Assembly: GCA_945872285.1 (NCBI GenBank)
Contig: CAMBZR010000091.1
Location: 1 to 11,465 of the forward strand
Reading direction: 5' to 3'
Source of the DNA: Bordetella parapertussis
GTDB taxonomy: Bacteria; Pseudomonadota; Gammaproteobacteria; Burkholderiales; Burkholderiaceae_B
DNA: 11,465 nucleotides
The notes under the pieces are model-generated. The model was given only the letters and a program-made list of their open reading frames with translations, did not search any database and was not told the DNA's origin. This document shows, in pieces, positions 1 to 7,363 of this stretch (positions within the stretch are counted from its first letter, which is position 1; the number at the start of each line of letters is the position of its first letter). The position numbers were made by a program, and so were the translations under genes.

Positions 1-703
1 CCCGCGCTGCGCGCAATGCCGCCGCACGAAATTTTTGCGTGTCGCGTACCGTTTCAACATAGAGCGCAATCACTTTAGTGGCCTCATCATCGACGAGCCA
101 CTCAATAAAATCAGCCAACTCTAAATCAACTTCGTTGCTGGTAGAAATCAATTTAGCCAGACCAATTCCGCGTGCAGCCGCCCGCGACAACAGCGAACCC
201 AAGATGCCGCCGCTTTGTGAGACTAGGCTAATCACCCCAGACGGAAAATGCTCCATCTCGAGTGCACCAGAGGCAGACAACACAATGCCGTCGGTAATAT
301 TGACCAAGCCAATCGTGTTGGGACCAAGAATACGCATCGAGCCGGCCGCTTGAAGCAGCGCGACCTGACGCGTAGCACCGTCTTCACCGACTTCTGTATA
401 GCCACTGGCCAATACAATCGCAGCCGCGCAACCTAAGTGCGAGAGCTCTTTGACGGCTTGCTGCGCGCGTTCGGCACTAAGTAACACAATCGCTACATCA
501 GGCACTGCAGGTAGCGAGGCAATATCGGGATAACAAGGTAGGCCACAAATCTCTGTCGCCTTTGGATTGACGGGATACACGTCACCCGAAAAGCCGTGTT
601 TTAACAGGTAGGAAACGGGTCTGCCAGCCGTCTTAGTGATATCAGCCGAGGCGCCGATTACAGCGACACGTTGCGGCCGCATTAAACGAGTAATGATATT
701 CAT
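1..703 (-). CDS. NDP-forming acyl-CoA synthetase (CoA-binding domain protein), partial
   Basis: This is the N-terminal 234 codons of a protein whose C-terminus lies beyond the left edge. Residues about 8-140 form a CoA-binding Rossmann domain: RVAVIGAS at 12-19, the YPVNPK turn at 43-48 and LGPNTIGL at 126-133. Residues about 150-230 match the succinyl-CoA-ligase flavodoxin-like domain, with SQSGG at 162-166. In ADP-forming acetyl-CoA synthetases and related acyl-CoA ligases these two domains precede an ATP-grasp domain; that part would be off the window. The cytoplasmic enzyme would join an organic acid to CoA with release of NDP and phosphate, or run in reverse. The ATG at 703 lies 12 bp after the stop of the upstream Bug gene and has no good Shine-Dalgarno, so it is probably translated by coupling; codon 8 is an alternative start. 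The true substrate cannot be read from this fragment. Pat-type protein acetyltransferases share these domains and cannot be fully excluded. Confidence 0.85.
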   Translation of the reverse strand, partial: MNIITRLMRPQRVAVIGASADITKTAGRPVSYLLKHGFSGDVYPVNPKATEICGLPCYPDIASLPAVPDVAIVLLSAERAQQAVKELSHLGCAAAIVLASGYTEVGEDGATRQVALLQAAGSMRILGPNTIGLVNITDGIVLSASGALEMEHFPSGVISLVSQSGGILGSLLSRAAARGIGLAKLISTSNEVDLELADFIEWLVDDEATKVIALYVETVRDTQKFRAAALRAAR

Positions 704-715
704 TGGGTTTTACAG

Positions 716-1723
716 TTATTGACTTTGAATTTTATTTTCAAGAATGATTTTTTTCCAGCGCGCCTGTTCGGCTTGAACATATTGCTCTAGTTCGGCGGGC
801 TTTCCAACGGCAATCGTTAAGCCCTCTTGCTCGATCTTTTTGATAAATTCAGGATTCTTAACTGCCTGACTAATCGCTCTATTTAACACTTCTACCACTG
901 CTACAGGCGTACCCGCTGGCGCATACAAGCCGTACCAACTTTCTACCGCGTAACCAGGTAAGGTCGCTGCAAGGGTAGGAATCGCGGAAAAAGCCACGGA
1001 AGGCATCGGACTTGTCACCGCAAGCGCGCGCAGCTTAGCGCTACCGATCAGCGGTGCAACACCAGCCGCTGTGCCGATAAACAGATCAACCTGTCCACCT
1101 AACAGATCAGTCATGGCCGGGCTGGCTCCGCGATAAGGAATGTGCGTGAACTCGATTTTTGCTAAATTTTGAAAGAGCTCACCAGCCAAGTGGGCCGAGG
1201 TGCCGTTACCCTGAGACGCATAAGTGAGCGCGCCGGGTTTGGCGCGCGCTGCGGCAATGATCTCTTGTACTGATTGAAACGGACTTTCAGCGCGCACCAC
1301 CAAAACATTCGGCCCTCGGGCAATGAGCGCGATCGGCGTAAACGCACTTGCGGAATCGTAGGGTAACTTTGCTTGTAGCGTACTGTTTACTGCGTGCGCA
1401 AAAGTCGCCATGACCAGTGTGTAGCCATCAGGCCTACTTCTTGCCACGCTATCCATCCCAATGACCGTGCCCGCTCCCGGCTTGTTTTCGATCACAACAG
1501 TTTGACCAAGTTCTTTAGCCAGCCCTACTGCTAAAGCGCGCGAGGTTTGATCTGTGCCGCCACCCGGCGCAAAAGGCACAACCAAACGGATTGGCTTGTC
1601 TGGATAGGCTGCGCGGGCGACGTTCACGCCGAACAACCCGACAAACAACGACAAGGTCAAGACGCCAGAAAGTAGCGAACGAAGTAAGCTTATCTGAACG
1701 ACACGCATTTGCAATAAGCGCAT
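716..1723 (-). CDS. Bug/TctC family periplasmic substrate-binding protein
   Basis: This is a 335-residue periplasmic solute-binding protein of the Bug family (tripartite tricarboxylate transporter receptor, TctC-like), which usually binds carboxylates or similar small anions. A signal peptide covers about residues 1-38, with a basic start, a hydrophobic stretch at 17-33 and an ARA cleavage site. Family motifs follow: PIRLVVPFAPGGGTD at 44-58, VIENKPGAG at 77-85, RPDGYTL at 97-103, and HIPYRGASPAMTDLLGGQV at 194-212. The length is normal for the family. The ATG at 1723 is preceded by AAAGAG about 5 bases upstream; codon 6 is another in-frame ATG. The gene is followed after 12 bp by an acyl-CoA synthetase and preceded by a small hypothetical gene on the same strand, which fits uptake followed by CoA activation of an acid. 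No TctA or TctB membrane subunits are in the window, which is common for orphan Bug proteins. The ligand is unknown. Confidence 0.93.
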   Translation of the reverse strand: MRLLQMRVVQISLLRSLLSGVLTLSLFVGLFGVNVARAAYPDKPIRLVVPFAPGGGTDQTSRALAVGLAKELGQTVVIENKPGAGTVIGMDSVARSRPDGYTLVMATFAHAVNSTLQAKLPYDSASAFTPIALIARGPNVLVVRAESPFQSVQEIIAAARAKPGALTYASQGNGTSAHLAGELFQNLAKIEFTHIPYRGASPAMTDLLGGQVDLFIGTAAGVAPLIGSAKLRALAVTSPMPSVAFSAIPTLAATLPGYAVESWYGLYAPAGTPVAVVEVLNRAISQAVKNPEFIKKIEQEGLTIAVGKPAELEQYVQAEQARWKKIILENKIQSQ

Positions 1724-1773
1724 TTTTTCTCTTTATGTAGATAAACAATAAACTAAACGTGCCCCATTCAAGC

Positions 1774-1974
1774 TCACGCAGCCTCTGGAGCCGTAGCAGG
1801 CTGAGGTTTGAGTGGCGTTAAAACCGGTGCCTCAGTCTTTTTGACTATGCCCTGCTCGACTAACTTACTTAATACGCCAGACAGTTCGGTGTAGCTACGC
1901 AAGAGCACCGGCACTGACATTGCGACAGAGCCCACCGCCTTGATCGTTCGCGTGTCTTTGTCAGTTTGCGTCAT
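1774..1974 (-). CDS. small hypothetical protein
   Basis: I do not recognise this 66-residue protein. From the ATG at 1974 it reads a polar start (MTQTDKDTRTIKAVGS), an amphipathic middle (SVPVLLRSYTELSGVLSKLV) likely to be helical, and a Pro/Ala-rich tail (PQPATAPEAA). It has no signal peptide or membrane segment, so it is probably cytoplasmic. The frame stays open upstream to a TTG at 2064 (96 residues), and the stretch VVRFDLIN just before the ATG looks protein-like, so the real start could be further upstream. The ATG has no clear Shine-Dalgarno, and neither does the TTG. It lies 50 bp upstream of a Bug gene on the same strand and diverges from a second Bug gene, so it may be the first gene of the left operon. 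Function unknown; the gene itself is moderately likely. Confidence 0.5.
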   Translation of the reverse strand: MTQTDKDTRTIKAVGSVAMSVPVLLRSYTELSGVLSKLVEQGIVKKTEAPVLTPLKPQPATAPEAA

Positions 1975-1975
1975 A

Positions 1976-1988
1976 TTGATCAGATCAA
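1976..1988. promoter_or_regulatory. TTGAT-N3-ATCAA dyad next to the small gene's start
   Basis: A perfect 5-bp inverted repeat (TTGAT, CAG, ATCAA) lies one base upstream of the ATG at 1974. It resembles an FNR-type site but has a spacer of 3 instead of 4, so FNR binding is doubtful. If the small protein starts further upstream, this lies inside its coding sequence and may be chance. It shares the 8-mer CAGATCAA with the site before the ABC importer operon. Confidence 0.25.
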
Positions 1989-2180
1989 AACGTACAACGC
2001 CCTCGAGCCTCGTGGAGAGGTGACAAAACAGAATGCTTCGCCTGCGCTGACTGAGCCTCTGCAAAATGAGGCAAACTTTTGCGTTTTATGCTGGAAATAT
2101 TGCACTGCAGCATCCGAGGGTCTAGCAACTGCGTGGTGCCGATCACAGGCAATTAGGCTATAACTATATCAAATACACAA

Positions 2181-2190
2181 CGGATATCCG
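2181..2190. promoter_or_regulatory. CGGATATCCG palindrome, possible operator
   Basis: This perfect 10-bp palindrome lies 24 bp before the start codon of the Bug gene at 2215, just downstream of the AT-rich stretch TATAACTATATC (2159-2170), which could carry a -10 element. The position would suit a repressor site. I see no convincing -35 hexamer. A 10-bp palindrome can easily be chance. Confidence 0.25.
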
Positions 2191-2214
2191 CTCAGATCAA
2201 TCGAGACACAAAAA

Positions 2215-3195
2215 ATGAAACAGTCCTGCAGAATTTTAATTTCATTGGCAACGATCGCGAGCGCGCTTGCGTTTGGCAGCCTTGCCCTTGCTGACACCTA
2301 CCCCTCGAGGGCAATTAAAGTCATCGTGCCCTATGCTCCAGGCGGCGGAGCTGATTCCTTTGCACGACTTTCTGCTCCAGAACTTGAGAAGATTTTGGGC
2401 AAGCAGTTGCTTATTGAAAATATGGCGGGTGCAAATTCGGCCATTGGGGCGCAGGCGATGGCAAGAGCTAAGCCTGACGGGTACACCTTACTGTTCACCA
2501 CAGACTCTACGGCAGTCGCCAATCCGTTGCTCTACAAAAATCTAACCTATAAGGCCGAAGATCTTGTCTCAGTCGGTACGCTCAACGAGGTCGCGCTTGG
2601 CATCGTTGTCGCCGATAGCCTACCCGTTAAAACCTTCAAAGAACTCGTCGAATACACCACGACTCACAAGGGCAATCTTGCCTATGGGTCTTACGGGCTA
2701 GGCAGCCAAGCTCACATGATGGGCGAGGCTTACAACAAGTTGACCAACTCTACGCTTGTGCACGTACCTTACAAGGGAGCCGCGCCGGCAGTCACCGATG
2801 TTATGGCTGGGCAAGTGCTGTTCACGTTTCCGGCCTTGATTACTGTGCGTGGCAATATTCAGGCTCAAAAAATACGGATGCTTGCCGTCACGAGTAGCGC
2901 CCGCTTACCTAGCCTGCCTGAGGTGCCAACGTTTAAAGAGTTGGGCTACGAAAAAATGTCAGTCGGTGCCTGGTATGGATACTTTGCACCTAAAGATACC
3001 CCCGCTACAGTGATTATGAAATTCAATGCAGCCTTAGCAACCTTACTTCAAGACAAAGTTTTTGTGGATAAACTGATTGAGCGGGGCGCCATTCCCTTGA
3101 TCACCACACCTGAACAGATGCGTACCTTGATAGAGAAAGAAAAAATTTTTACGGCTGAAGTCTTAGCTTTGACTCAAATTAAAGTCGACGAATAG
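2215..3195 (+). CDS. Bug/TctC family periplasmic substrate-binding protein
   Basis: This is a second, complete Bug-family binding protein of 326 residues. The signal peptide covers residues 1-26, ending in a typical LALA cleavage site before DTYP. Motifs seen are IKVIVPYAPGGGAD at 34-47, LLIENMAGA at 65-73, AKPDGYTL at 85-92 and HVPYKGAAPAVTDVMAGQV at 183-201. The mature protein would bind an organic acid or similar solute in the periplasm. It is clearly diverged from the neighbour at 716-1723 and so is not a recent duplicate. It is read away from that operon across about 240 bp and stands alone: the next gene on the same strand begins 341 bp later. The ATG follows the weak Shine-Dalgarno GAGA at about 10 bases. 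No membrane partners are nearby, so it may work with a TctAB pair encoded elsewhere or act as a sensor-type binding protein. The ligand is unknown. Confidence 0.93.
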   Translation: MKQSCRILISLATIASALAFGSLALADTYPSRAIKVIVPYAPGGGADSFARLSAPELEKILGKQLLIENMAGANSAIGAQAMARAKPDGYTLLFTTDSTAVANPLLYKNLTYKAEDLVSVGTLNEVALGIVVADSLPVKTFKELVEYTTTHKGNLAYGSYGLGSQAHMMGEAYNKLTNSTLVHVPYKGAAPAVTDVMAGQVLFTFPALITVRGNIQAQKIRMLAVTSSARLPSLPEVPTFKELGYEKMSVGAWYGYFAPKDTPATVIMKFNAALATLLQDKVFVDKLIERGAIPLITTPEQMRTLIEKEKIFTAEVLALTQIKVDE

Positions 3196-3343
3196 GCCGG
3201 CTAAGTCGGTGTTTGAACCCGACTCGCGCCCCGGCAAGGGCTGAGTGAATAAAAAGAACGGGGCTTTTCGAGCTCACCGTCGAAACAGATAAAATTGGGT
3301 CGCCTTAACTGAATGGCATGACGTTGACCTGCTGTAACCTTGT

Positions 3344-3368
3344 TTGAGTTGCATATGGCTTAACTCAA
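3344..3368. repeat. inverted repeat TTGAGTT-N11-AACTCAA
   Basis: Two perfect 7-bp arms are separated by 11 bases, about 170 bp upstream of the HTH-PAS gene. The spacing puts the arm centres 18 bp apart, a little under two helical turns, as expected for a dimeric regulator. It is not followed by a T-run on either strand, so it is unlikely to be a terminator. It could be an operator for the downstream regulator; no binding family can be named. Confidence 0.4.
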
Positions 3369-3417
3369 TTAGCAAAAAAACGATTTTCAACAGGCTGCGT
3401 CAAATAACAGCCACAGA

Positions 3418-3471
3418 TGCCATGCTCAACGTGGCAAATGAGGGCCAAATAACCACTAAACTCTATTTGCC
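3418..3471 (+). promoter_or_regulatory. two mutually exclusive RNA stems upstream of the regulator
   Basis: Stem A pairs TGCCATG (3418-3424) with CGTGGCA (3430-3436) around the 5-base loop CTCAA. Stem B pairs GGCAAAT (3433-3439) with ATTTGCC (3465-3471), and GAG (3440-3442) can add CTC (3461-3463) past a bulged T. The bases 3433-3436 belong to both stems, so only one can form at a time. This could be an alternating leader structure, but stems of this size also arise by chance and no transcription start is known. Confidence 0.25.
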
Positions 3472-3536
3472 GCCTAGACCCATGGTCACGGCACCGTCAG
3501 ACGTCAGGCCTTAGTGGTAATAAGTACTTAGGAGCG

Positions 3537-4283
3537 ATGATGAGCCAGAATCTCGTTGATCGTTTTAATCTTGTCTTTAAAGCAGGTTTAATCAATCGGT
3601 TTGGGCGAATCCCTGCAGCAGAAAAATTTACGATTGAATTTAATTTTCGTAATACTCCCCTCTCTCCCATCAACCGTGAAACTGCGAGACAGTGGATTAT
3701 TGGGGAGTCGTTACCAAACCCCGTGCGCTTAAGATTATTAATTAATTGGCTTGAACTCGATGCTAGTTATATTTTTTCAAGGCGCACACCCGATGGCTCA
3801 CCACCAATCGTTCGTCATAAAAATGCTGAAGATAGCCGTCATCTAGAAGTCTATCTGCATCAAAAACGAGAAAGGTTAGGACAAGCTGCGATAAATTTCG
3901 TGTCACCTCTGACTTGTATTCTCGATAAAGAGGGCGTCATTATTTTGGTGAATACCGCGTGGCGAGCCTCGGCCCAGAACTACCCAAAACTGAAGCACGG
4001 CAAATTAGCTTGCGAGGGAATCAATTATCTTGCCGTGTGTGACAATGCAAAAAATTCTGACTCAGCGGTCAAGATCGCACAATTTATTCGTGATGTCGTG
4101 CAAGACAATACGAAGAGCTTTGGCGCTAAATACCCTTGTCATAGTGAAAAAGAAAAAAGATGGTTTGAGGTCAAGATATCGTCCTTTGAATTTCGAGATG
4201 AAATCTGCTATATCGTGACTCATATGCCAATCACTGAGGGTCTCTTTGATTTAGACAATAGGAGTGTCAGATTTAATAGCTAG
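3537..4283 (+). CDS. HTH-PAS regulator, probable one-component sensor
   Basis: This 248-residue soluble protein has two regions. Residues about 8-82 resemble the N-terminal helix-turn-helix of phage-repressor-like proteins common in Burkholderiales, with the core around INRETARQWIIGESLPNP (45-62) followed by a leucine-rich helix. After a linker at about 83-117, residues about 118-232 read as a PAS domain: ILDKEGVIILVNTAW at 128-142, GINYLAVC at 161-168 and YPCHSEKEKRWFEV at 199-212, the last resembling a motif of PAS modules in sensor kinases. There is no kinase, receiver or membrane segment, so a ligand or redox signal would act directly on DNA binding. Five cysteines lie in the PAS part. 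Two ATGs occur in tandem; AGGAG at 3530-3534 is better spaced for the second (3540). The gene looks AT-richer than its neighbours, which hints at transfer. It ends 37 bp from the convergent ABC operon. The PAS assignment is firmer than the HTH; the target genes are unknown. Confidence 0.8.
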   Translation: MMSQNLVDRFNLVFKAGLINRFGRIPAAEKFTIEFNFRNTPLSPINRETARQWIIGESLPNPVRLRLLINWLELDASYIFSRRTPDGSPPIVRHKNAEDSRHLEVYLHQKRERLGQAAINFVSPLTCILDKEGVIILVNTAWRASAQNYPKLKHGKLACEGINYLAVCDNAKNSDSAVKIAQFIRDVVQDNTKSFGAKYPCHSEKEKRWFEVKISSFEFRDEICYIVTHMPITEGLFDLDNRSVRFNS

Positions 4284-4320
4284 TGTGAGTTATTGATCTG
4301 GTTTTGCAGTCAATTCATTT

Positions 4321-5421
4321 TCAAAGCACCTTACCAGACGCCTCGTCTATCAAATGCATATTCGTGAGATCTGCGACTAGGGTGATTGCTTGCCCCGCTT
4401 GGGCACCAGCAAGAGGGTTCACTCTACCGCACACTTCAACACCTTGAAGCAGAAAATAAACCATGGTCTCCATCCCCATAGGCTCTGTGACCTCTAACAC
4501 GACTTCAAAGTTATGATGCCCAGGCTCACGGTGCGGGCGTTGTTCCATGATGTGTTCAGGTCGCAGCCCAAACAGTAAAGACGTGCTACTCAAATAGTCG
4601 CGATAGCGCGCTGCCTTCTCATAAGGAACCGGAAAGGCAATTTGATCATTCAGCCGAACCTTCAACTCACCCGAGCTTTCTTCAAGCCGACAGGGTATGA
4701 AGTTCATCGAAGGCGAGCCAATAAAACCCGCTACAAATTTTGTCGCCGGAAAATGATAAAGCTCTTGCGGAGTACCGACCTGCTCAATACGTCCGGCATT
4801 CATAACCACGACTCTGTCGGCCAGAGTCATCGCCTCGACTTGATCATGCGTAACATACACCGTCGTCGTCTGAACTTTTTGATGCACGCGTTTTATCTCT
4901 GTGCGCATCTGGACTCGCAGCTTGGCATCTAAATTCGATAAAGGTTCATCAAATAAAAATACTTTGGGGTCTCTGACAATGGCTCGTCCCATCGCAACAC
5001 GTTGACGTTGTCCGCCAGAAAGTTGTTTGGGTTTGCGTTGTAATAGCTCAGAAATATCCAAAATCTTGGCTGCCGCGTTCACGCGCTCTGCTATCTGAGG
5101 CTTGGGTACTTTTTTTAGACGCAAGCCAAAAGACATGTTCTCAAAGACTGTCATATGAGGGTACAGCGCATAGTTCTGAAAGACCATCGCAATGTCTCGG
5201 TCTTTGGGCGGTACATCGTTCACCACATGATCGCCGATCAAGATATCGCCACTCGTAATGTCTTCTAGCCCAGCGATCATGCGAAGGGTCGTACTTTTGC
5301 CGCAACCCGAGGGCCCGACTAAAACTAAAAACTCTTTATCAGCAATCTCTAAATCGATACCGCGAACCGCCGGCGTGTCGTCATAGTTTTTAACAAGTTG
5401 CTGTAACTTGACCTGAGCCAT
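4321..5421 (-). CDS. CUT1-type ABC importer ATPase (MalK/UgpC-like)
   Basis: This 366-residue cytoplasmic ATPase powers the importer encoded by the three genes upstream. It has Walker [10 protein letters not shown] (36-44), the Q-loop glutamine Q82 in [11 protein letters not shown], the signature LSGGQRQR (134-141), Walker B VFLFDEP (154-160), the D-loop NLDA (163-166) and the switch histidine H192. Residues about 235-366 form the extra C-terminal domain typical of MalK/UgpC, which can receive regulatory signals. The ATG at 5421 is chosen because the conserved family start MAQVKLQQL begins there and AAGGA lies about 7 bases upstream; an in-frame ATG at 5460 would overlap the upstream permease. 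The stop of that permease is only 4 bp away, and the Shine-Dalgarno overlaps it, so the two are probably translationally coupled. It is the last gene of the operon, convergent with the HTH-PAS gene. Substrate type (sugar, polyol or glycerol phosphate) cannot be told from the ATPase. Confidence 0.96.
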   Translation of the reverse strand: MAQVKLQQLVKNYDDTPAVRGIDLEIADKEFLVLVGPSGCGKSTTLRMIAGLEDITSGDILIGDHVVNDVPPKDRDIAMVFQNYALYPHMTVFENMSFGLRLKKVPKPQIAERVNAAAKILDISELLQRKPKQLSGGQRQRVAMGRAIVRDPKVFLFDEPLSNLDAKLRVQMRTEIKRVHQKVQTTTVYVTHDQVEAMTLADRVVVMNAGRIEQVGTPQELYHFPATKFVAGFIGSPSMNFIPCRLEESSGELKVRLNDQIAFPVPYEKAARYRDYLSSTSLLFGLRPEHIMEQRPHREPGHHNFEVVLEVTEPMGMETMVYFLLQGVEVCGRVNPLAGAQAGQAITLVADLTNMHLIDEASGKVL

Positions 5422-5425
5422 TTGA

Positions 5426-5433
5426 TTATCCTT
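5426..5433 (-). promoter_or_regulatory. ribosome binding site overlapping a stop codon
   Basis: On the minus strand the sequence AAGGATAA supplies both the Shine-Dalgarno of the ATPase gene and, in its last three bases, the TAA stop of the upstream permease gene. A ribosome ending the permease therefore sits on the start region of the ATPase. This decides the ATPase start at 5421. Confidence 0.7.
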
Positions 5434-6334
5434 TTGTAGCACCTGCCGTAAGCCCGGCAATGTAATAGTCCATCAAAAAAGCGTAGATCACCAAAGGTGG
5501 CGCAGCCCCTAACAAGGCACCCGCCATAATCTGCCCCCAGTTATACACATCGCCCTTAATCAGTGTGGTGACGATCCCGACCGGCAACACCAACTGGTCA
5601 GTTGACGTCGTGAACGCCAACGGATATAGGAATTGAGACCAAGCCACTGTAAAGGCAAAGATCATGGCTGCGATGATCCCCGGAATCGCAACCGGAATAA
5701 AGATCTTTGTCAGCATCTGGAAGTATCCGGCCCCATCGATCAACGCTGCTTCGTCTAGCTCTTTGGGAATCGAAGCGAAATACGCAATCAAAATCCAGGT
5801 CGCAAAAGGTACGGTCAACGTGGGATAAATAATGATCAATGCCCACCAATGATTAATTAGTTCAATACCCATCGTTTGATTGAGAAAGGCAAAGATCTTA
5901 AACAACGGAATAAACAACAGCGTGTCAGGCACGAGATAGGTCAGAAAGACGCCAGTGGCCAGCGTGGTCGAGCCCCAAAACTTCATCCTCGACAACGAGA
6001 ATGCAGCCGGGATACTGATCAACATCGTAACGATCACGACAATCACAGCAATCACGCACGAGTTTCTGAAAAACGTTAGGTATTCACTTGAGCGAAACAG
6101 TGCCACGTAATTATCAAAAGTTGGGCGATTGACCCACCAGGGATTTGTCACTGCTGAAATTTCACCACTGTCTTTCAGTGAAGTAATCAGCATGTATATC
6201 GGAGGCATCAAAAAGAATATTGCGAAAAGAACGAGAAAAAAGTACGACCAGAGTAACGCCCAGCGTCTACTGCGCTGCATGCTGCGCTGGACCGGTGCCA
6301 CACTGCTCTTCGCTGCGATTGAATGTTGTGACAC
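5426..6334 (-). CDS. CUT1 ABC importer permease (MalG-like)
   Basis: This 302-residue inner-membrane permease is the second of a pair. After a basic cytoplasmic tail (1-25) about six hydrophobic segments are seen, near residues 27-50, 92-112, 124-146, 163-186, 214-236 and 269-291. The EAA loop that docks on the ATPase starts at 195 ([20 protein letters not shown]), with the conserved glycine at 201. Length and layout fit MalG/UgpE-type proteins. The start is a GTG at 6334, supported by GAGG 7 bases upstream and by its position 2 bp after the stop of the first permease; M19 would be an alternative. Together with the other permease it forms the channel for a solute delivered by the binding protein at 7364-8719. 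Nothing looks truncated. The transported solute is not evident. Confidence 0.94.
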   Translation of the reverse strand: MSQHSIAAKSSVAPVQRSMQRSRRWALLWSYFFLVLFAIFFLMPPIYMLITSLKDSGEISAVTNPWWVNRPTFDNYVALFRSSEYLTFFRNSCVIAVIVVIVTMLISIPAAFSLSRMKFWGSTTLATGVFLTYLVPDTLLFIPLFKIFAFLNQTMGIELINHWWALIIIYPTLTVPFATWILIAYFASIPKELDEAALIDGAGYFQMLTKIFIPVAIPGIIAAMIFAFTVAWSQFLYPLAFTTSTDQLVLPVGIVTTLIKGDVYNWGQIMAGALLGAAPPLVIYAFLMDYYIAGLTAGATKG

Positions 6335-6336
6335 GA

Positions 6337-7263
6337 TCAGGCCTCGTTTCCACGCTTGTTAACACCACGCAAAATGAATATCGCAGCGATCCCTAATATT
6401 GGCAGCATAAACAGCGAGACACTCGCGCCTAGGGGGATGTCGTTACCTTGGATGCCAAGAGTGAAGGCCCAAGTCGCAAAGACATGCGTTTGGTCGACTG
6501 GGCCGCCTGAGGTCAGAATCCGAACAATATCAAAATTAGAGAAAGTGACGATCAGGGAAAACAAGACCGTAATAGAAATAATATTTCTCATCATCGGTAG
6601 CGTGATGTACCAAATTTTTTGCCACCAGTTTGCACCATCAATCGATGCGGCCTCAAACAATTGTTCGGGCACTGACTTTAGGGCTGCCAAATACATAATC
6701 AAAAAGAACGGTGCGCCATACCAAACATTGACCAGAATGACAGAAAACCGCGCCCAGAAAGGATCTCCAAGCCAATTCACTGGGCCCATACCGATACGAA
6801 CAAAAACCCAATTCAGTGCGCTGTAGGTTGGGTCGAACAACCAGAACCAGCCTAAGGTGCTCATGGCTGGCGGAATCACCCAGGGGATTAACAGCATGCC
6901 ACGCCATTTGCGCTGGCCCTTGGCGGGAATCGTATGAACAAAATGTGCCAGCATAAAACCAATGGCAGCCTTGAAGATCACCGCCGTCACAGCAAACAGA
7001 CAAGACTGCTTGACGACCATCCAAAACGTATTACGGTTGAACAAAAATTCGAAATTGCCCAGACCAACAAATCGTTCCATCGATTTATTCAAGGTCGCCA
7101 AATACATAGAAAACAACGCTGGGTAAATCACAAGTGACGCGACCAACACGATCAAGGGTAAGGCCAGAAAAAATGCCACCGTCGACTTGCGCCGAAGAAA
7201 AACCTTCATCGTGATAGGTCTTCGTGCTGCAGGGATCTGCAAACCCCTCACGTCATTTTCCAT
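6337..7263 (-). CDS. CUT1 ABC importer permease (MalF/UgpA-like)
   Basis: This 308-residue inner-membrane permease is the first of the pair. Hydrophobic segments lie near residues 28-52, 82-108, 121-143, 172-194, 228-247 and 279-298. The EAA loop begins at 204 (EAASIDGANWWQKIWYITLP), with its glycine at 210. It lacks the large extra periplasmic loop of enterobacterial MalF and so is closer in size to UgpA-type permeases. The ATG at 7263 has a weak GGA element about 9 bases upstream; codon 19 is an alternative start. The 100 bp before it contain a strong GC-rich hairpin that separates it from the binding-protein gene. It ends 2 bp before the next permease, so the two subunits should be made in equal amounts. 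Confidence 0.94.
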   Translation of the reverse strand: MENDVRGLQIPAARRPITMKVFLRRKSTVAFFLALPLIVLVASLVIYPALFSMYLATLNKSMERFVGLGNFEFLFNRNTFWMVVKQSCLFAVTAVIFKAAIGFMLAHFVHTIPAKGQRKWRGMLLIPWVIPPAMSTLGWFWLFDPTYSALNWVFVRIGMGPVNWLGDPFWARFSVILVNVWYGAPFFLIMYLAALKSVPEQLFEAASIDGANWWQKIWYITLPMMRNIISITVLFSLIVTFSNFDIVRILTSGGPVDQTHVFATWAFTLGIQGNDIPLGASVSLFMLPILGIAAIFILRGVNKRGNEA

Positions 7264-7302
7264 TGAAATTTTCCAGAATGACTCTTAGCCGGATCAGTGA
7301 AT

Positions 7303-7333
7303 CATGGCGTGCGCACGCGGGCGCACAACCATG
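7303..7333 (-). repeat. GC-rich hairpin between binding-protein and permease genes
   Basis: The arms CATGG (7303-7307) with CCATG (7329-7333) and GTGCGC (7309-7314) with GCGCAC (7321-7326) form an 11-bp stem with a small internal loop and a 6-base terminal loop. A 12-base palindrome GCGTGCGCACGC (7307-7318) overlaps it. No T-run follows on the minus strand, so it should not terminate efficiently. In the E. coli malE-malF gap, REP hairpins stabilise the upstream malE message; a similar role here is inference. Confidence 0.6.
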
Positions 7334-7363
7334 TCCCAGCAATAAAACACCTCGACTTAGAAC

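Larger units (their letters stand above)
3196..3536. other. 341-bp intergenic region with several inverted repeats
   Basis: No gene is seen here. The first 80 bases hold a small hairpin (AGTCGG at 3204-3209 with CCGACT at 3219-3224) and a GCCCC/GGGGC pair (3228-3232 with 3260-3264) followed by only four T residues, so at best a weak terminator for the Bug gene. Further on are a 7-bp inverted repeat at 3344-3368 and two overlapping stems at 3418-3436 and 3433-3471, listed separately. The region must contain the promoter of the downstream regulator, but I cannot pick confident -35 and -10 elements. Confidence 0.6.

Noticed and set aside
2023..2163. A plus-strand frame with a GTG start at 2020-2022 behind GGAGAGG, reading toward the Bug gene
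   Set aside because: The composition is not protein-like (scattered Cys and Trp, no motif), and it overlaps the probable promoter region and the small minus-strand gene's upstream frame.
2215..3195. The two Bug genes as a recent tandem duplication
   Set aside because: They share only family motifs, differ in signal peptide and in most of the sequence between motifs, and are divergently oriented.
3204..3240. A tRNA-like T-arm: AGTCGG hairpin with GTTTGAAC in the loop, followed by a GCGCCCCGGCA-like end
   Set aside because: The loop has too many bases for a T-arm, no matching 5' acceptor strand, D-arm or anticodon arm is found upstream, and that space is the end of the Bug coding sequence.
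3228..3268. A Rho-independent terminator for the Bug gene (GCCCC with GGGGC then TTTT)
   Set aside because: The loop is 27 bases and the T-run only four; kept only as a weak possibility in the intergenic entry.
6356..6826. A 156-codon open frame on the plus strand inside the first permease gene
   Set aside because: The opposite strand has a full permease with an EAA loop and six membrane segments; the plus-strand frame has no recognisable domain and no good ribosome site.
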